NCBI GenBank assembly: GCA_023614405.1 | Contig: CM042697.1 | Coordinates: forward strand, 307,986,323-308,050,322 | Length of the DNA: 64,000 nucleotides | Direction of reading: 5' to 3' | Source: Avena insularis | Lineage: Eukaryota > Streptophyta > Magnoliopsida > Poales > Poaceae | Shown here: positions 10,781 to 22,300 of the stretch, one piece after another | Position numbering within the stretch: the stretch's first letter is position 1 | How the letters are laid out: each line of letters opens with the position of its first letter | The notes under the pieces: generated by a model | What the model was told of the DNA's origin: nothing | The model's input: only the letters and a program-made list of their open reading frames with translations | Database searches by the model: none | Translations under genes and position numbers: made by a program

Positions 10781-13469
10781 CTAGCTTTGGCCTCGCTTTT
10801 GCCGCTGGCCAGACTCGAACAGCAAGTCAATGAGCTTGGCGGAGTAGGCAGCGAAGGCTACCTCTGATCCATCGCGGCCGTCGGCATCCGGGAAGTGATC
10901 TGGGCAAGTCTAGCTCCGCCCGCCATGGCCATCGCCGCCAGCCAGCCAGACGCGCCCGATGCCCTACGCTGCGCTTGTATGCTGCAGCGCGGTACCGCTA
11001 GAGCCTCTGCCAGGGCACCCACGTCTTCAAGGGATGCGCCCTTCGGGAAGAGCTCCTGGTAAAAGTGACCAAGGACCTCTTTCGCCTTGGCAAGGGAGTT
11101 GACAACGGTGCTGTAGCGGTCTTCGACCGCTACAGTGGCATCATCCAGAGCACTCCGTGCTCCAGCACCATGATCAAACTTCGATACTGCGGCATCTGAG
11201 ACAAAACAGAAGAAAACATGAAGAAAGGCAACGTAGAAGAAGACCATAAGAAAAAGAAGCAAGTACAACATCTAGCACTCACCCGAAATAGCCTTGGCAG
11301 CAGCCATGAGCTTCTCCGCCACCCCTACTTCACGACCATAGCGGTAGGCTTCTGCTGCACGCTCTTCGGCTTCGCCGGCTCAGCTCAACGCTTTTTAGCC
11401 TCAATGGCGGCAGCCTTCTGCTCCGATTGGCCAAGGCTCTTCTTCAGAGCATCAACCTCATGGAGAGAGTCGTTATGCTCCTCTACATTTACAACAAGCA
11501 AGTGTCAAAGAACAGGACCAGGATAAGTAAGAGAAGTACTACAAGGCAGACGAATACCTTGAAGCTGTCGCAGTTTCGCCTCCAGCGTCAGGCGTTCCTC
11601 CACCAGCCGCCTGGCCTCTTGGACAAAAGGCTACAACACCAGGCAATAATAGTAAGAACAGGACTTGGGGGCTACGCCCAACACAAAGAAGCATAAAATC
11701 AGCACACGAAGACGCTCGGGGGCTCCCCCCATCAAGCAGAAAAACTTACGTGCTCCAAAGGCGAACCCGCAGGCCCGCCTGTGACATTCTGAGGCGCAAC
11801 CACCAGCCTCTCCTGCCCAGGAGAAACTGGCGCAGCACCACCCGAAGTCGCCACCGTCTGAGGAGGAGGCGACGCAATGTTCGACTCCCCCATCATCTCC
11901 CCCGCACCATCACTGGAGCCGTCGGAGGATTGCCTGCATACGAACCAATCAGCACAGGTGCAAACATCATCAAAAGAAAAGGACAACAGTACAACAAGAA
12001 AACTTACGAGCCCAACGCGCTCAGGTCGAAGATAGGAGAAGCCCTTCGGGCCCTCTTCTCCTCCTTCTTTTCTTCCTTCTTCTCCTCCTTCTTCTCTTCC
12101 TTCTTCCGCTTTGCTGGCGGGTGCGGAGCAACAGCCCGCACAGGAATGGCAGGAAGGGGAGAGGAAGAACCCCCATGAACATCATCATGACGCTCAAGGC
12201 CCAGAGGATTTCTGGGAGTCGGAGGAGTCGAGGCATCCGAAGACTCGCTCGAGCTCCGTGATCGCTTGCTCGAATGCTCCTCACTCGATTCGTCGGCATC
12301 CTCCGCTGGGGATCGCGCTGACGGTAGCTCGGACACGGAATCCACCACTTCATTATCCGGGGCATTCGGATACCTTTCGGGCAATGGTGGCGCCATGCCC
12401 GGCACTTTGAAGCTCTGCAAAAGGAAAAAGAACTTTGTTAGCAAACAAAGGAAAACGTACACAACCGACAAAAACAAAAGGGAAGCACTACGTGCGCAAA
12501 TCTACACCTTCGGTACGACCAACGTCGAGGAAAAGGGAGGAGTCAGCGACTTCCCCGGGATTTTTTCGTCGACCTTGAACTTCAACAGCGCGCGAAGATC
12601 CTTGTCAAGTTCCGCCTCGGAGATTTTCTCACTCGAAACCCTCGTCGGATCACGGCGCCCAGAGTAAAGGAACATCGGGTGCGCCCTCGCTTGGAGAGGC
12701 TGCACCCGACGCTCAAGAAACGTCCGGATGATATCGACACCGTTCACCTCCTTCTCAGGAACCAATTGGAGATCCTCCACCCGACGGTACAGGGCCTCTA
12801 TCTCTGCCACCTCACCATCCAAGATTTGGTTTTTCCAGGATCTTTTCTTCACAATCAACTGGGAGGGGTCAAAAGGAACGAGACCAAAATCTTGCCCAGC
12901 AGACGGAGTCACGGATGTAAACCATTTCCTCCGCCAAGATCTTGGACAGATTCGGACATGGAAAAGGAAAAGAATTGCACATTGGGACTGAGGGAGATGA
13001 TAAAACCCCCAATGGGATACACACCATCCGAACCAGACTGCCTCTTCACGGAATAAAGCTTCCGAAAGAGGCCAAAATGCGTCTCAATGCCAAGCCAACA
13101 CTCGCAAAGCGTGATAAAACACGCAATGTGGAGAAGGGAGTTGGGAGACAGATGATGGAGTTGAACCCCATAGAAAAAGAGCAGTCCACGAAGGAAGTCA
13201 TGGACAGGAAAAGAAAACCCGCGAATCACGAAGGCGACGAACATAACCCGGAACCCAGATGGGGGACGGGGGATTACCTCATTGCCGGGGAGTATCACGG
13301 CCGTCGTGTCTTGCAGAATCAGGCTCCGCTCGCGCAGCTTGCGGAGATCGCTCTCCCGCGTCTCTGATCGCCGCCAGCCACCATCGGTGACACGAGTAGC
13401 GGCGGCGCCCTTCTTGCCTCCGGCGGCGCTGGTCCCAACCGCAGATGAAGACTTCTTTGGTTTCCCCAT
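10781..13469 (-). pseudogene. antisense gene of Retand-like element, 'putative gypsy type transposon' (Transposase_28-like) family, six exons
   Basis: Exons on - by GT/AG and phase: 13469-12508, 12414-12008, 11933-11750, 11630-11558, 11482-11283 and 11195-10781. Exon 1 starts MGKPKKSSSAVG, is basic, and holds the family signature IPRPPSGFRVMFVAFVIRGF, DFLRGLLFFYGVQLHHLSPN and HIACFITLCECWLGI, later RRVQPLQARAHPMFLYSG. Exon 2 has a Ser/Glu-rich acidic part and a Lys/Glu repeat. Exon 4 and exon 5 are coiled coil (EERLTLEAKLRQLQ). Codon phase is kept across all the introns. Frameshifts lie near 12936 (exon 1), in exon 5 (about 11365) and near 10900 (exon 6), so this copy is broken. The family is named for gypsy elements but is not a demonstrated transposase. 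Its role is unknown; possible nuclear or RNA-regulatory action is inference. Confidence 0.75.
12057..12106 (-). repeat. GAA/AAG-rich microsatellite within antisense exon 2
   Basis: A pyrimidine run of CTTCTTCTC/TTCC units on + (purine on the coding - strand) encodes a Lys-Lys-Glu-Glu repeat of about five units. Such purine runs change length easily by slippage. Confidence 0.7.
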
Positions 13470-13472
13470 CAC

Positions 13473-14851
13473 GCTACAGCGGCGCCGGCGTTGCCAACAA
13501 AGAAAGACAAGGGCAATGTGGAGAAAACTCTCTGGCGCAGCAAGAACAGCTCAAGAACGAGGGAGCAGTAAAACACAAGAACTGGTGCGGTGAAAATAAA
13601 CCACGATTTCACCACGGATTATAACAGCGAAGACGACGCACGCTGGCCGTCCATCGAGAAGACCTAACGACAATGGTAGATCTGGCCGTCCACGTGTCAG
13701 CACCAAAACGAACCGTCGTTACCACGCCGTCCACTACGCGCGGAAATCGAGGAGACGACGTAATCATCTCCACGCCGCGCGTGACCGGTCAATTCAAAGT
13801 CAGGAAGTGGGACTCACGCTTCGTCCAGTCAAGTCACCTCTGGCGTAGCAGACGCTTGAGGTCATCGATCGTCAGCACTGACGTCATCAAAAGCTATACT
13901 AGCACCACTTCGGCTCCACAGCTAAAAGTACTCACTCGAATCTACGATTCGACTAAATACTTGGGGGCTACTCCTATCAGGAGCGCTGGTCGCGCACCCG
14001 ATGTACTTCCGGGTCAGCGGTACGCCCACGAGATTTCCTACTACAATATGCGATACAGACTCGAGTCTCGCCCGAGTTCACGACTCCACCGTACACTGGG
14101 AGCTACTCCAAGCTGGGCGCCATTGCCACACACAAGATCTTGAGTCCCACGTCGAGTCTCGACTCCACTACGGACTCGGGGCTACTCCCATAGGAGGATG
14201 GATTCACGATCCGAAATTTGAGTCCTTCGGACTTAATGATTGAAATAATGCTTGAACTAAAGTCTCCGTTTGAGTCTCGACTCGAGCAGACATGGGTCTA
14301 CTCCCATAGGGAGCGCTGGTCGCGCACCCTATGAACTCTTCGACTGCGATCCTTCGGATCAGCATACAAACTTTTTTCGGCAACTCTGCCCTAATTAACG
14401 CTAAGTGAGCAGCGACCTCCTTGGCCACCCGAAACACCTCCGCGGTGATAAACATTCGGATGCTGCGTCTGCGACGCAAAGATAAGACCTACAGATATCA
14501 TCGATGGCACAACGCATGCAATCAAGGCGCTCGCTAGTATAAATCCATGCCAACAGGCGTGATGAAAAATCCCAGACGGCGTTGGGTACACCAATTAAAA
14601 TCACCGAATTCCACTCCTGTAAGTCCTCCGCGTCCGAGTTGAATTACGCCAAGATATGTTCCAGATTTGAGTTGAGGACTCGAACTCAAGAAGATCGTGT
14701 TGTTTTGTCCTAAGATGCTTAAGCGACCACGATCCGTCGGGAGAGTCGAGCACACGCATCAACAATCCCTACACATTCTCTTGAAAGACGAGCTGCACCG
14801 AAGGATTGAAGAGTCCTCACGAATCTACGATTCGTTGAACACTGGGGCTCT
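13473..14851 (+). repeat. 3' non-coding region of Retand-like element with diverged internal repeats
   Basis: There is no gene between the antisense gene start and LTR3. Between about 13930 and 14340 several diverged units recur, each with a GGGGGCTACTCC-type core (near 13960, 14100, 14175, 14290). Two of them also share GGAGCGCTGGTCGCGCACCC (13980s and 14311 onward). GACTCGAGTCTCG-like words are frequent. The element ends with the purine tract ACACTGGGGCTCT at 14838-14850 before LTR3. Tandem repeats in this position are a known habit of Tat/Ogre/Retand elements. Confidence 0.55.
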
Positions 14852-15301
14852 TGACATGGTTATACCCTACAGCACGTAACTTCAGCATACCTGGTCCAGC
14901 CCAAGGAAGGCCCACGGCAGATATACGCCGGCCCATGAATATTTTCGGGTGGCCCAGGCCCATGACGCCTTCGGATCCTTGGAGAGCAAGACTAGAGTTT
15001 GAATACAACTTGTAACCTAATCGTATTGGCACCTGAGACCTAGCCTCCTCATATATAAAGGCTAGGAGGGTCCAACGAGGAGGAAGACGATTACACACGA
15101 CATACACACCTCCACGCCAGATCGAATCTGCGCACCTTGTAATCTTCGGTTCCGCCGTAATAAAAGAGCAGACAAGCAGGAGTAGGGTTTTCCCTCCAGG
15201 GGCCTGAACCTGGGTAAATCTCGTGTCCCCTGGTTGCTTGTCTGTTAACCGTGCCACGATCTCCAGCATCCCCATCTTCTCCAAAACCCAAGTCCATAAC
15301 A
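14852..15301 (+). repeat. LTR copy 3 of Retand-like element (3' LTR)
   Basis: A 450-bp copy starting right after the purine-rich tract ACACTGGGGCTCT and ending CCATAACA at 15301. Host gag sequence resumes within a few bases (frame recovered from 15307). The same TATA and AATAAA signals are present. Confidence 0.92.
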
Positions 15302-16375
15302 ATGGGCATTGACGAGATTAAACCTCGTCACAAGCGCCAACCACTACTCCAACAACACCAAGTGGAATCTCATGAAGTACCACCAAGCTTCCCTTCAAGC
15401 CAACACTTCCTCAAGGAAAACCGCCCCCAAGTGGCAAATACACAATGGATGAACAACCATTCAATGGTGAGTGCTACAAGTGTGGAGGCAAAGGACACAA
15501 GTCGGCCGCATGTGGAAACAAGAAAGTTTTGTTCATCCACGACAATGGCGATGAAGAATACTTGAGTGAAGATGAGTTTGATGCAAGGGTCAAGGAAGCA
15601 ATGGCAAGGCAACATTTGGAATATGACCAAGACCTACTTGTGTGTGAGCATGACGCAAGTCCATTGCTTGTCGTCACAAGGGTCTTAACTACTAAAGTCA
15701 ATGAGAATGAAGACCAAAGATCAAACATCTTTCAAACTCGTGCCGGTATCAATGGGAAGTCCATCAAAGTTGTCATTGATGGAGGGAGTTGCCATAATCT
15801 TGCAAGCACGGAATTATGTGAGAAGCTCAACCTCACCCTCCACCCACACAAGAATCCATACCATATACAATGGCTAAGTGACCAAGGGTCCATCAAGATC
15901 AAGCACACTATTTCGGTAACCTTCTCAATTGGACCATACAAAGACACGGTGGAGTGTGATGTGGTTCCAATGACAGTTTGCCATATGTTGCTCGGTAGGC
16001 CATGGCAATATGACAAGCATGCCTTGCATAATGGTCACACCAACACTTATACCTTCAAATGGCTTGACAAGACTTGTGTTTTGCAACCAATGACTCCTAG
16101 CCAAATAATTGCGGACAATGCAAAGGCTTTAGCGAGGGCGCAAAGCACAAAACCACCTTGTGAGAAGATCAGTGAGCGAGAGAACCACACTATAGTGAGT
16201 GAGAGCCACAAGCAAAACTCAAGTGGAAAAACTAAGAGTGTTCTTCTTGCCACCAAAAGTGAGATGAGATAAGTGCGGAACAACCCATCCATCTTGCACT
16301 ATGTACTTGTATGCAAGGGACTAGCGCAAGGAACTAATGACTTGACAAATGTTCCTCCTTCTTTGATGCTATTTT
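15302..16375 (+). pseudogene. gag C-terminus (zinc knuckle) and protease of CRM/Reina-like element
   Basis: The host gag frame resumes after the insertion, read from about 15307 with stops at 15310, 15319 and in SGIS*STT, then open from 15445. The zinc knuckle CYKCGGKGHKSAAC is at about 15475-15520. The protease shows VVIDGGSCHNLAS (about 15770-15805) and MLLGRPWQYD (about 15985-16015). A TAA ends the frame at 16270-16272; the same frame then runs on to a frameshift near 16370 that leads into RT. The zinc knuckle binds RNA and the protease processes the polyprotein. The first part of the gag is at 630-2260. Confidence 0.88.
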
Positions 16376-17729
16376 GCAGGAATTCCAAGATGTATTTCCC
16401 AAAGAGCTTCCTCATGGACTACCCCCTCTTCGCGGAATCGAGCACCGCATCGACCTCATACCCGGCGCTCCACTCCCAAACCGCACCGCATATCGCACGA
16501 ACCCGGAAGAGACGAAGGAGATAGAAAGACAAATCAACCAACTTGTCTCCAAAGGTTTGATCCAAGTAAGCACTAGCCCAAGCGCGGTACCAGTGATTCT
16601 AGTTCCAAAAACGGATGATACGTTGTGGTTATGCATGGACTGCTGTCCAATCAATGCTATCACCGTGCGTTATCGACATCCTATACCGCGTCTTGATGGC
16701 ATGCTTGATGAGTTGTGTGGAGCCACTATATTTTCAAAAATTGACCTTCGTAGTGGTTACCATCAAATTCGCATGGCCGAAGGTGATGAGTGGAAAACCG
16801 CCTTCAAGACCAAGCTTGGTCTCTATGTATGGTTGGTTATGCCGTTTGGCTTATCAAATTCCCCATCTACCTTCATGCGCCTCATGAACCATATCTTGAG
16901 ATCCCTCATTGGGAAGAGTGTCGTTGTTTACTTTTATGACATCCTTGTCTATAGCAAGTCACTAGAGGAGCATGTTACTCATGTTAAGGAGGTCCTTCAA
17001 ATCCTTCGTCATGAAAATCTATATGCTAATCTCCCCAAGTGTACCTTTGCAAAAGACAAACTGATTTTCCTTGGATTTGTTGTGTCTTCTAATGGCATTG
17101 AAGTGGATGTCTCAAAAGTTAAGGAAATACGAGATTGGCCCATCCCTACCAATGTTAGTGAACTTCGTAGTTTTCATGGGTTGGCTGGCTTTTACCGTCG
17201 CTTTGTGAAAGACTTTTCTACCATTGCTTACCCCCTCAATGAATTGACCAAGAAAAAAGTCACATTCGTTTGGGGCAGAGCACAACAAAAGGCTTTTGAT
17301 GAGCTCAAAAATAGGCTCACCGAAGCACCACTTCTTTCATTACCGAATTTCACAAAAACCTTTGAGATTGAATGTGACGCTAGTGGTATTGGCATTGGAG
17401 GCGTCCTTATGCAAAATGGGCATCCTATTGCATACCATAGTGAGAAACTTGATGGCGCACGCCTTAACTATCCAATTTATGACAAAGAGCTTTTTGCCTT
17501 GGTTCGTGTCCTTCAAGTGTGGCAACGCTACCTTTGGCCCAAAGAATTTATCATCCGTTCTGACCATGAGTCGTTGAAATATCTTAAGTGCCAAGCCAAT
17601 TTGAGTAAAAGGCACGCCAAATGGGTTGAGTTCATGGAATCTTTTCATTACATTGTCAAGTACAAGAAGGGCAAAGAAAATGTAGTAGCGGACGCCTTGT
17701 CTCGCAAAAACACAAACCTTCTTACGTGA
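16374..17729 (+). pseudogene. reverse transcriptase-RNase H of CRM/Reina-like element, catalytic Asp lost
   Basis: Motifs in order: [85 protein letters not shown], then [11 protein letters not shown] at about 16924-16956 where the family has YFDD. The first catalytic aspartate of YxDD is thus tyrosine (codon TAT), which would abolish polymerase activity. RNase H has [26 protein letters not shown] and SDHESLKYL, and ends with [11 protein letters not shown]. The TGA at 17727-17729 is the only break before integrase in the same frame. Confidence 0.92.
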
Positions 17730-19079
17730 CTCGAAGTAAATGTCTTGGGTCTTGATGACATCAAATCTTTGTACGCGTCCGACCCATTTTTTGGATCAAT
17801 TTTTGCAAAGTATTCAATAGACAAAGGGGTTGATGATTTCTGTTTGTATAAGGGTTTTCTTTTCAAACAAAACAAACTTTGCATTCCGAAGTCGTCTCTC
17901 CAAATTTTGCTTCTTCAAGAGTCCCATGGTGGAGGACTTATGGGCCACTTTGGCCGTGACAAGACATATGACATGCTCTCCACTCACTACTATTGGCCAA
18001 AGATGAAGCGCGACGTGGAGCGCCACGTCCAACGATGCACTACTTGTGTCCAAGCTAAGTCCAAGTCCAACCCTTTTGGTCTTTATATGACATTACCTAT
18101 TCCTCATGCACCTTGGTCGGACATTAGCATGGACTTTGTGTTAGGATTGTCTAGATCTAAACATGGACATGATTCTATATTTATGGTAGTGGATCGTTTT
18201 TCCAAAATGGCACACTTCATTCCGTGCCATAAGACCGATGATGCTTCACATGTAGCAAATTTGTTTTTCAGGGAAATAATTCGGCTACATGGTGTACCAA
18301 GAACAATCGTCTCCGATAGTGACGTCAAATTCATGAGCTACTTCTGGAAGACACTCATGGCCAAGCTCGGCATCAAGATCCTCTTCTCGTCCGCCTTGCA
18401 TCCTCAAACCGATGGACAAACTGAGGTCGTCAATCGAAGCCTTGGCACACTTCTACGTGTGTTGATAAAGAAGAACCTTACAGATTGGGAGGAATGTATC
18501 CCTCATGCCGAGTTCGCCTATAACCACGCCCAACACTCCACCACCATGAGGAGCCCGTTCATGATCGTCTATGGATTCGAGCCTCTCACCACGCTCGATA
18601 TCCTTCCCCTTCCCCTTCATGAACGCTCCAATATGGACGTTGACAAGCCTGCCCAAACAATGAAGAAACTCCATGAAGACACAAGAGCTACGGTCGAGCA
18701 ACAAGTACTTCGCCAAGCATCAAGGCTGAACAAGAACAAGAAGGAGCTAATCTTCGAAGAAGGCGACCTTGTGTGGATACACTTGAGCAAAGACCGCTTC
18801 CCCAATGATCATGACTCCAAGCTCAAACCAAGGGGAGATGGCCCCTTCAAGGTCCTCAAAAGAATCAACAACAGTTCATACATCATCGACATACCAACCT
18901 CCAAGTACCTAGTGAGCAATACGTTCAACGTCAAGGACCTATCGCTATACCATGGAGAGAATCAAGATGTCAACCATGAAAAGTCGAGGACGACTCTTTC
19001 CCAAGGGGGGGAGCTTATGCAGCACGTCCTACGGACGCACCTCCATCTACAACACCTAGTCCCCCAAGTGGACCAATGA
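17730..19079 (+). pseudogene. integrase of CRM/Reina-like element
   Basis: In frame with RT after the TGA. The zinc-binding domain is [12 protein letters not shown] ... [13 protein letters not shown] (about 17920-18060). The DDE core has [20 protein letters not shown] and [15 protein letters not shown] (about 18115-18440), with all three acidic residues present. The GPF-type C-terminal domain follows ([19 protein letters not shown]). It inserts the DNA copy into the genome. A frameshift near 19015 moves the C-terminal tail into the frame of 19076. No chromodomain is obvious. Confidence 0.92.
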
Positions 19080-19373
19080 CTCGTGCCCGAGCCAAGCTCC
19101 TACAAGCTAAGGTTAACTCGCTCCTTTCCTCATGTGATTTTGGTCTACCTTTGGATGGCTTGCTACTTCATGCAACTACGTTGTGTATCCTCAGCTATGA
19201 AGAAACATCACCACACCAAGACCCCCAGGAAGAAGGACCAGGAGAAGACGCTGCTGGAGCACTGCACACCGGAATCTTCGGTGTACACCGGAGTCTCCGG
19301 TCCTATACACCGGAGTCTCCGGACCATCCTCCGGTCCGGCCCCATGAACCAAGCCAGGGACAGTCAGAAGGCC
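19016..19373 (+). pseudogene. C-terminal pol tail of CRM/Reina-like element, cut by insertion
   Basis: After the frameshift the tail reads ...[14 protein letters not shown] then FGLPLDGLLLHATTLCIL, which is typical of this family. It continues into a part encoded by CCGGAGTCTCCGG-type repeats (19260-19345). The frame ends at the stop supplied by the inserted unit (TGTAG at 19374). Confidence 0.7.
19258..19345 (+). repeat. palindromic CCGGAGTCTCCGG-type repeats
   Basis: CACCGGAATCTTCGG, CACCGGAGTCTCCGG (twice) and CCTCCGGTCCGG follow each other within 90 bases. Further half-sites continue beyond the insertion (CCGGAGACGGGTCCGG, ACCGGAGTCTCTGG, 23504-23590). Each unit is nearly self-complementary. 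Confidence 0.6.
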
Positions 19374-22300
19374 TGTAGCACCCCGGGTAAAATCACTACT
19401 AGAAAATCGCATGTTATTTTATTTATGCATCATCATGACATCATCATGCATATTATATTTTGCCTCAAATTATTTTACAAAGTCAATTTTTGTTTTCCTA
19501 GATACCTCGTCTTATTTCAACTCGAATCCCTAACCTTTACGGATATTTTGTTTGCCTAAATCTTTTATAAAAATAAAACAATAAAACTATTTTACCGGGG
19601 GAGACCGCCACCAGCCAGGCCCAAAGGCCCAGTTGGCAGCAGACTACTACCCCATATACAAATATAAACCCTAACCCTAATCCTAGTCCTGCCTATGCCC
19701 AAACCCTAGCCCCTCACCCCAGTCCCTCTCCCCGCCGCCACCTCTCCCTGGTCCAACACAACACACACACTCAGCTAAACACACGCACACAACACACCCA
19801 CCACCCAGCACTCACACCCCACCGCTGCCAGCCCGCCACCAAACACACCCTGCAGCGCGCACACACCCAACCCGCGGTCAAACCCCACCCCGATCGAACC
19901 AACGCACTCGCCTGGCCCCACCCGCAGGCACCCAATACCCAACACGCGACTTGGTCGCACGCTTCCTCTCGAGCCCGACCCCTGCTCGCCTTCCTCCCGA
20001 CAACCGCCGCCACCTGCAATTCCCGCAACCCCGTCGCCAACGTCGCCCTCCACCCCACCTCGTCCTTCCCATCAGGAAACCGTCGCCTTCCTCGCTCGGC
20101 GCTACCGCCTGGGCCTCGCCCCGTGCACCCCGCGACTCCTTTCCTGCCCACGATTCCCCTCGCCCACCTCATCTCTCCCTGCCGCCGCCCCTATCGCTCC
20201 CGTCGCTCGCCAGGCAAGCTCCGGCCGTCCTCCTCCGTCGCGCCTTCCTCCACTCAGATCCGCTGCCCTCCCCTCCTCCTCTCCACGACCACGCCGACCA
20301 CGTCCTCCAGCCGCCCCGTAGGCCTCCTCTACCCACCGTGCTGTTGGCCGCGTCCTCCTCCGCCATGGCGTCGCCAGGCGGGCCATCTCCCCGCCTCCCC
20401 GTCGGCATGCCCTCCTCTGCCTGTCTCCGCTGCCAACAGACGCCCTCTGCCAAGCTCGGCCTCGAGCTCCCCTCGCTGGCCGCTGCTCGTGCCCATGTGG
20501 CTCCGTCGCCCTTCCCAAGTTTGCCGCCCCCATGCTCTTCTGCCTCGGCAGCCACAGAGACGACGTCGGCCTGCCGGAGCTTTTTCCCGGCCGCCCTGTC
20601 TTCATCCGCCGCCAGCACCCTTGGAAGCCATGCCTACATGCGCCTCCTCCACCTCGCCTCTGTCCGTGTCTGCGCCATGTTGGAAGCCACCTCCGTCCTG
20701 CATGCCCAGATGGTGTTCGACCATATGACCGACAGGGAGATACCCCTTGCAGCGCATCGGCATGTCTCCACCTGCAGGTCTAGGTGCTCCATCTGTGGTG
20801 TTTGGTGGACCAGGTCTCGAGGCTCTCCGTCTCCATGTGGCCATGACACCAACAAGTGCACGACATTGAAGTCGTTCAAGTTTGCCACTCGATCACTCGT
20901 TGAAGCGTCCAAACGAAGACCAAGTCCGTAACGCCAAGTCCTTCCGAGAAGCCATGTACCATGTGCCGATGTCTAACCAAGCTCGTCCGCGAGACTGTTG
21001 TCGTCAAGGACTCGCAACCCTCAGTACATCAAGATCTTCCTCACGGGAACCGAAGACCCTCGTTCCTGCATTTGAAGCCCATTCCTGGAACCAAAGCCGA
21101 GCCGAGACCTCGAAGACCGAACCCGTCGAACCTTCGGATCCAAGTTCGTCGAACCACCATGTGTGACCCCAATCCGAGCCCCTATTTTATTAAATGATAT
21201 ATATACTTGTTGCATAATAAATTGTCATGCTTGCATACACATTTGTGTGGTTTGGGGGCATTATAGTGATTCACCTCATAATTAAATATGGAGATCATAT
21301 GCGGGCTTTTCTAGTCTTATATTGGCCTCATTTAAATTTGTGTAGAGAACCGGTAACTTATTTTGCCATGTTAATACAACATTTAAATTGCGGGTTATCT
21401 AAACAACATAATCCACTCAACTAATTGTCGGGACCCCGGTTCCGCTTAATATGGACTAATTGCATCACATCTTTGCCATGTCATACATCATATATGCATC
21501 ATGCCCGATCTTTTGTCGTAGTATTAAATAGTGCACCCGGTGTTTCTTCTAGTGCTCTGCTTCTTCACGGATTAGGCCGATGAGTTGATGTGAGCTTCAC
21601 CCCGATCTTCGGATGACCCTTCGGCAATATTTTCAGGCGAGCATTCTCCCCCTTTCTACCTATTTTACTTTTATAGTCTTTATTTCCTCCTGTTGATCTA
21701 TTGCTATCTATGTGCGATGCTCTAGTTTTCGTACCCGTGATATCCCTTGCAGCCTTATATTGCCTTGGACACATCCTATTACCTGTTGCTTGATAGATAG
21801 TTGGACTTGTGTGTCGTAGTCGCTTGCTCCAGTGTTGTTGCGTGTCGTCAAGTACCACAGTTGATGGAAGACTGCCATATGCTTTATGTTGGAGATGATC
21901 ATGACTTTAATTACCGTTTAATAACTAAAATTGAAGTAAGTAAATAATGCAGAGGCACAGGTGGGCAATAGATGTTATTTGGTTTTTAACCGTCCACTTG
22001 TGTCCCGTAGGACCCCGAGTACTTGTTACCTGTTCTTTGAATATTCGCACTATCCGCATGTGGGACCATGAATCCCCCTAGCCAGAGCTTGAGTCATATT
22101 TATTTCTTGGGGCCACAAAGTAGTTTGGGGATTTATTACTATCCTGTACTTATGCCATGCCTTACTGCTTTATTTACGATTGCGCGTGGAGCGCTATGTC
22201 TTTGTTAGGTAAGTGGAATGTTTCCAGTATCGACAAGCCCATCACACTTTGGGTTCCAGTCGTTCTGACCATTGACACAAACCTCTGGGTCCGTCTCGGA

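Larger units (their letters stand above)
2261..15301 (+). mobile_element. Tat/Retand-like Ty3/gypsy element nested in gag, LTR-LTR-internal-LTR layout
   Basis: Boundaries come from three copies of an LTR starting TGACATGGTT (2261, 2684, 14852); the full form ends CCATAACA (3134 and 15301). The internal part carries a Tat-type gag, protease with DGGS, RT with YVDD, two RNase H domains (the second archaeal-like) and integrase, all on +. Behind pol lie antisense genes on -, then a repeat-rich 3' region. A second RNase H and antisense ORFs are known traits of the Tat/Retand lineage. LTR2 and LTR3 differ at about ten positions in 450 by eye count, so the insertion is relatively young. No matching 5-bp duplication is seen: CAAGC precedes LTR1 and ATGGG follows LTR3. 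The element sits in the gag of the CRM/Reina-like host in the same orientation. Confidence 0.88.

Noticed and set aside
2678..15306. CCCAT before LTR2 and ATGGG after LTR3 as a target-site duplication
   Set aside because: They are reverse complements, not direct repeats, and ATGGG also follows LTR2 inside the element.
19665..19685. AACCCTAACCCTAATCC, telomere-like repeat
   Set aside because: Only two to three imperfect units, also present in copy B at 28225, so it is part of the LTR family and not an interstitial telomere.
19951..20931. 326-codon + strand frame, rich in Pro, Ser and Arg
   Set aside because: It lies in the C-rich block of a non-coding LTR-like unit, has open frames on several strands because stops are rare in such composition, and copy B does not keep it.
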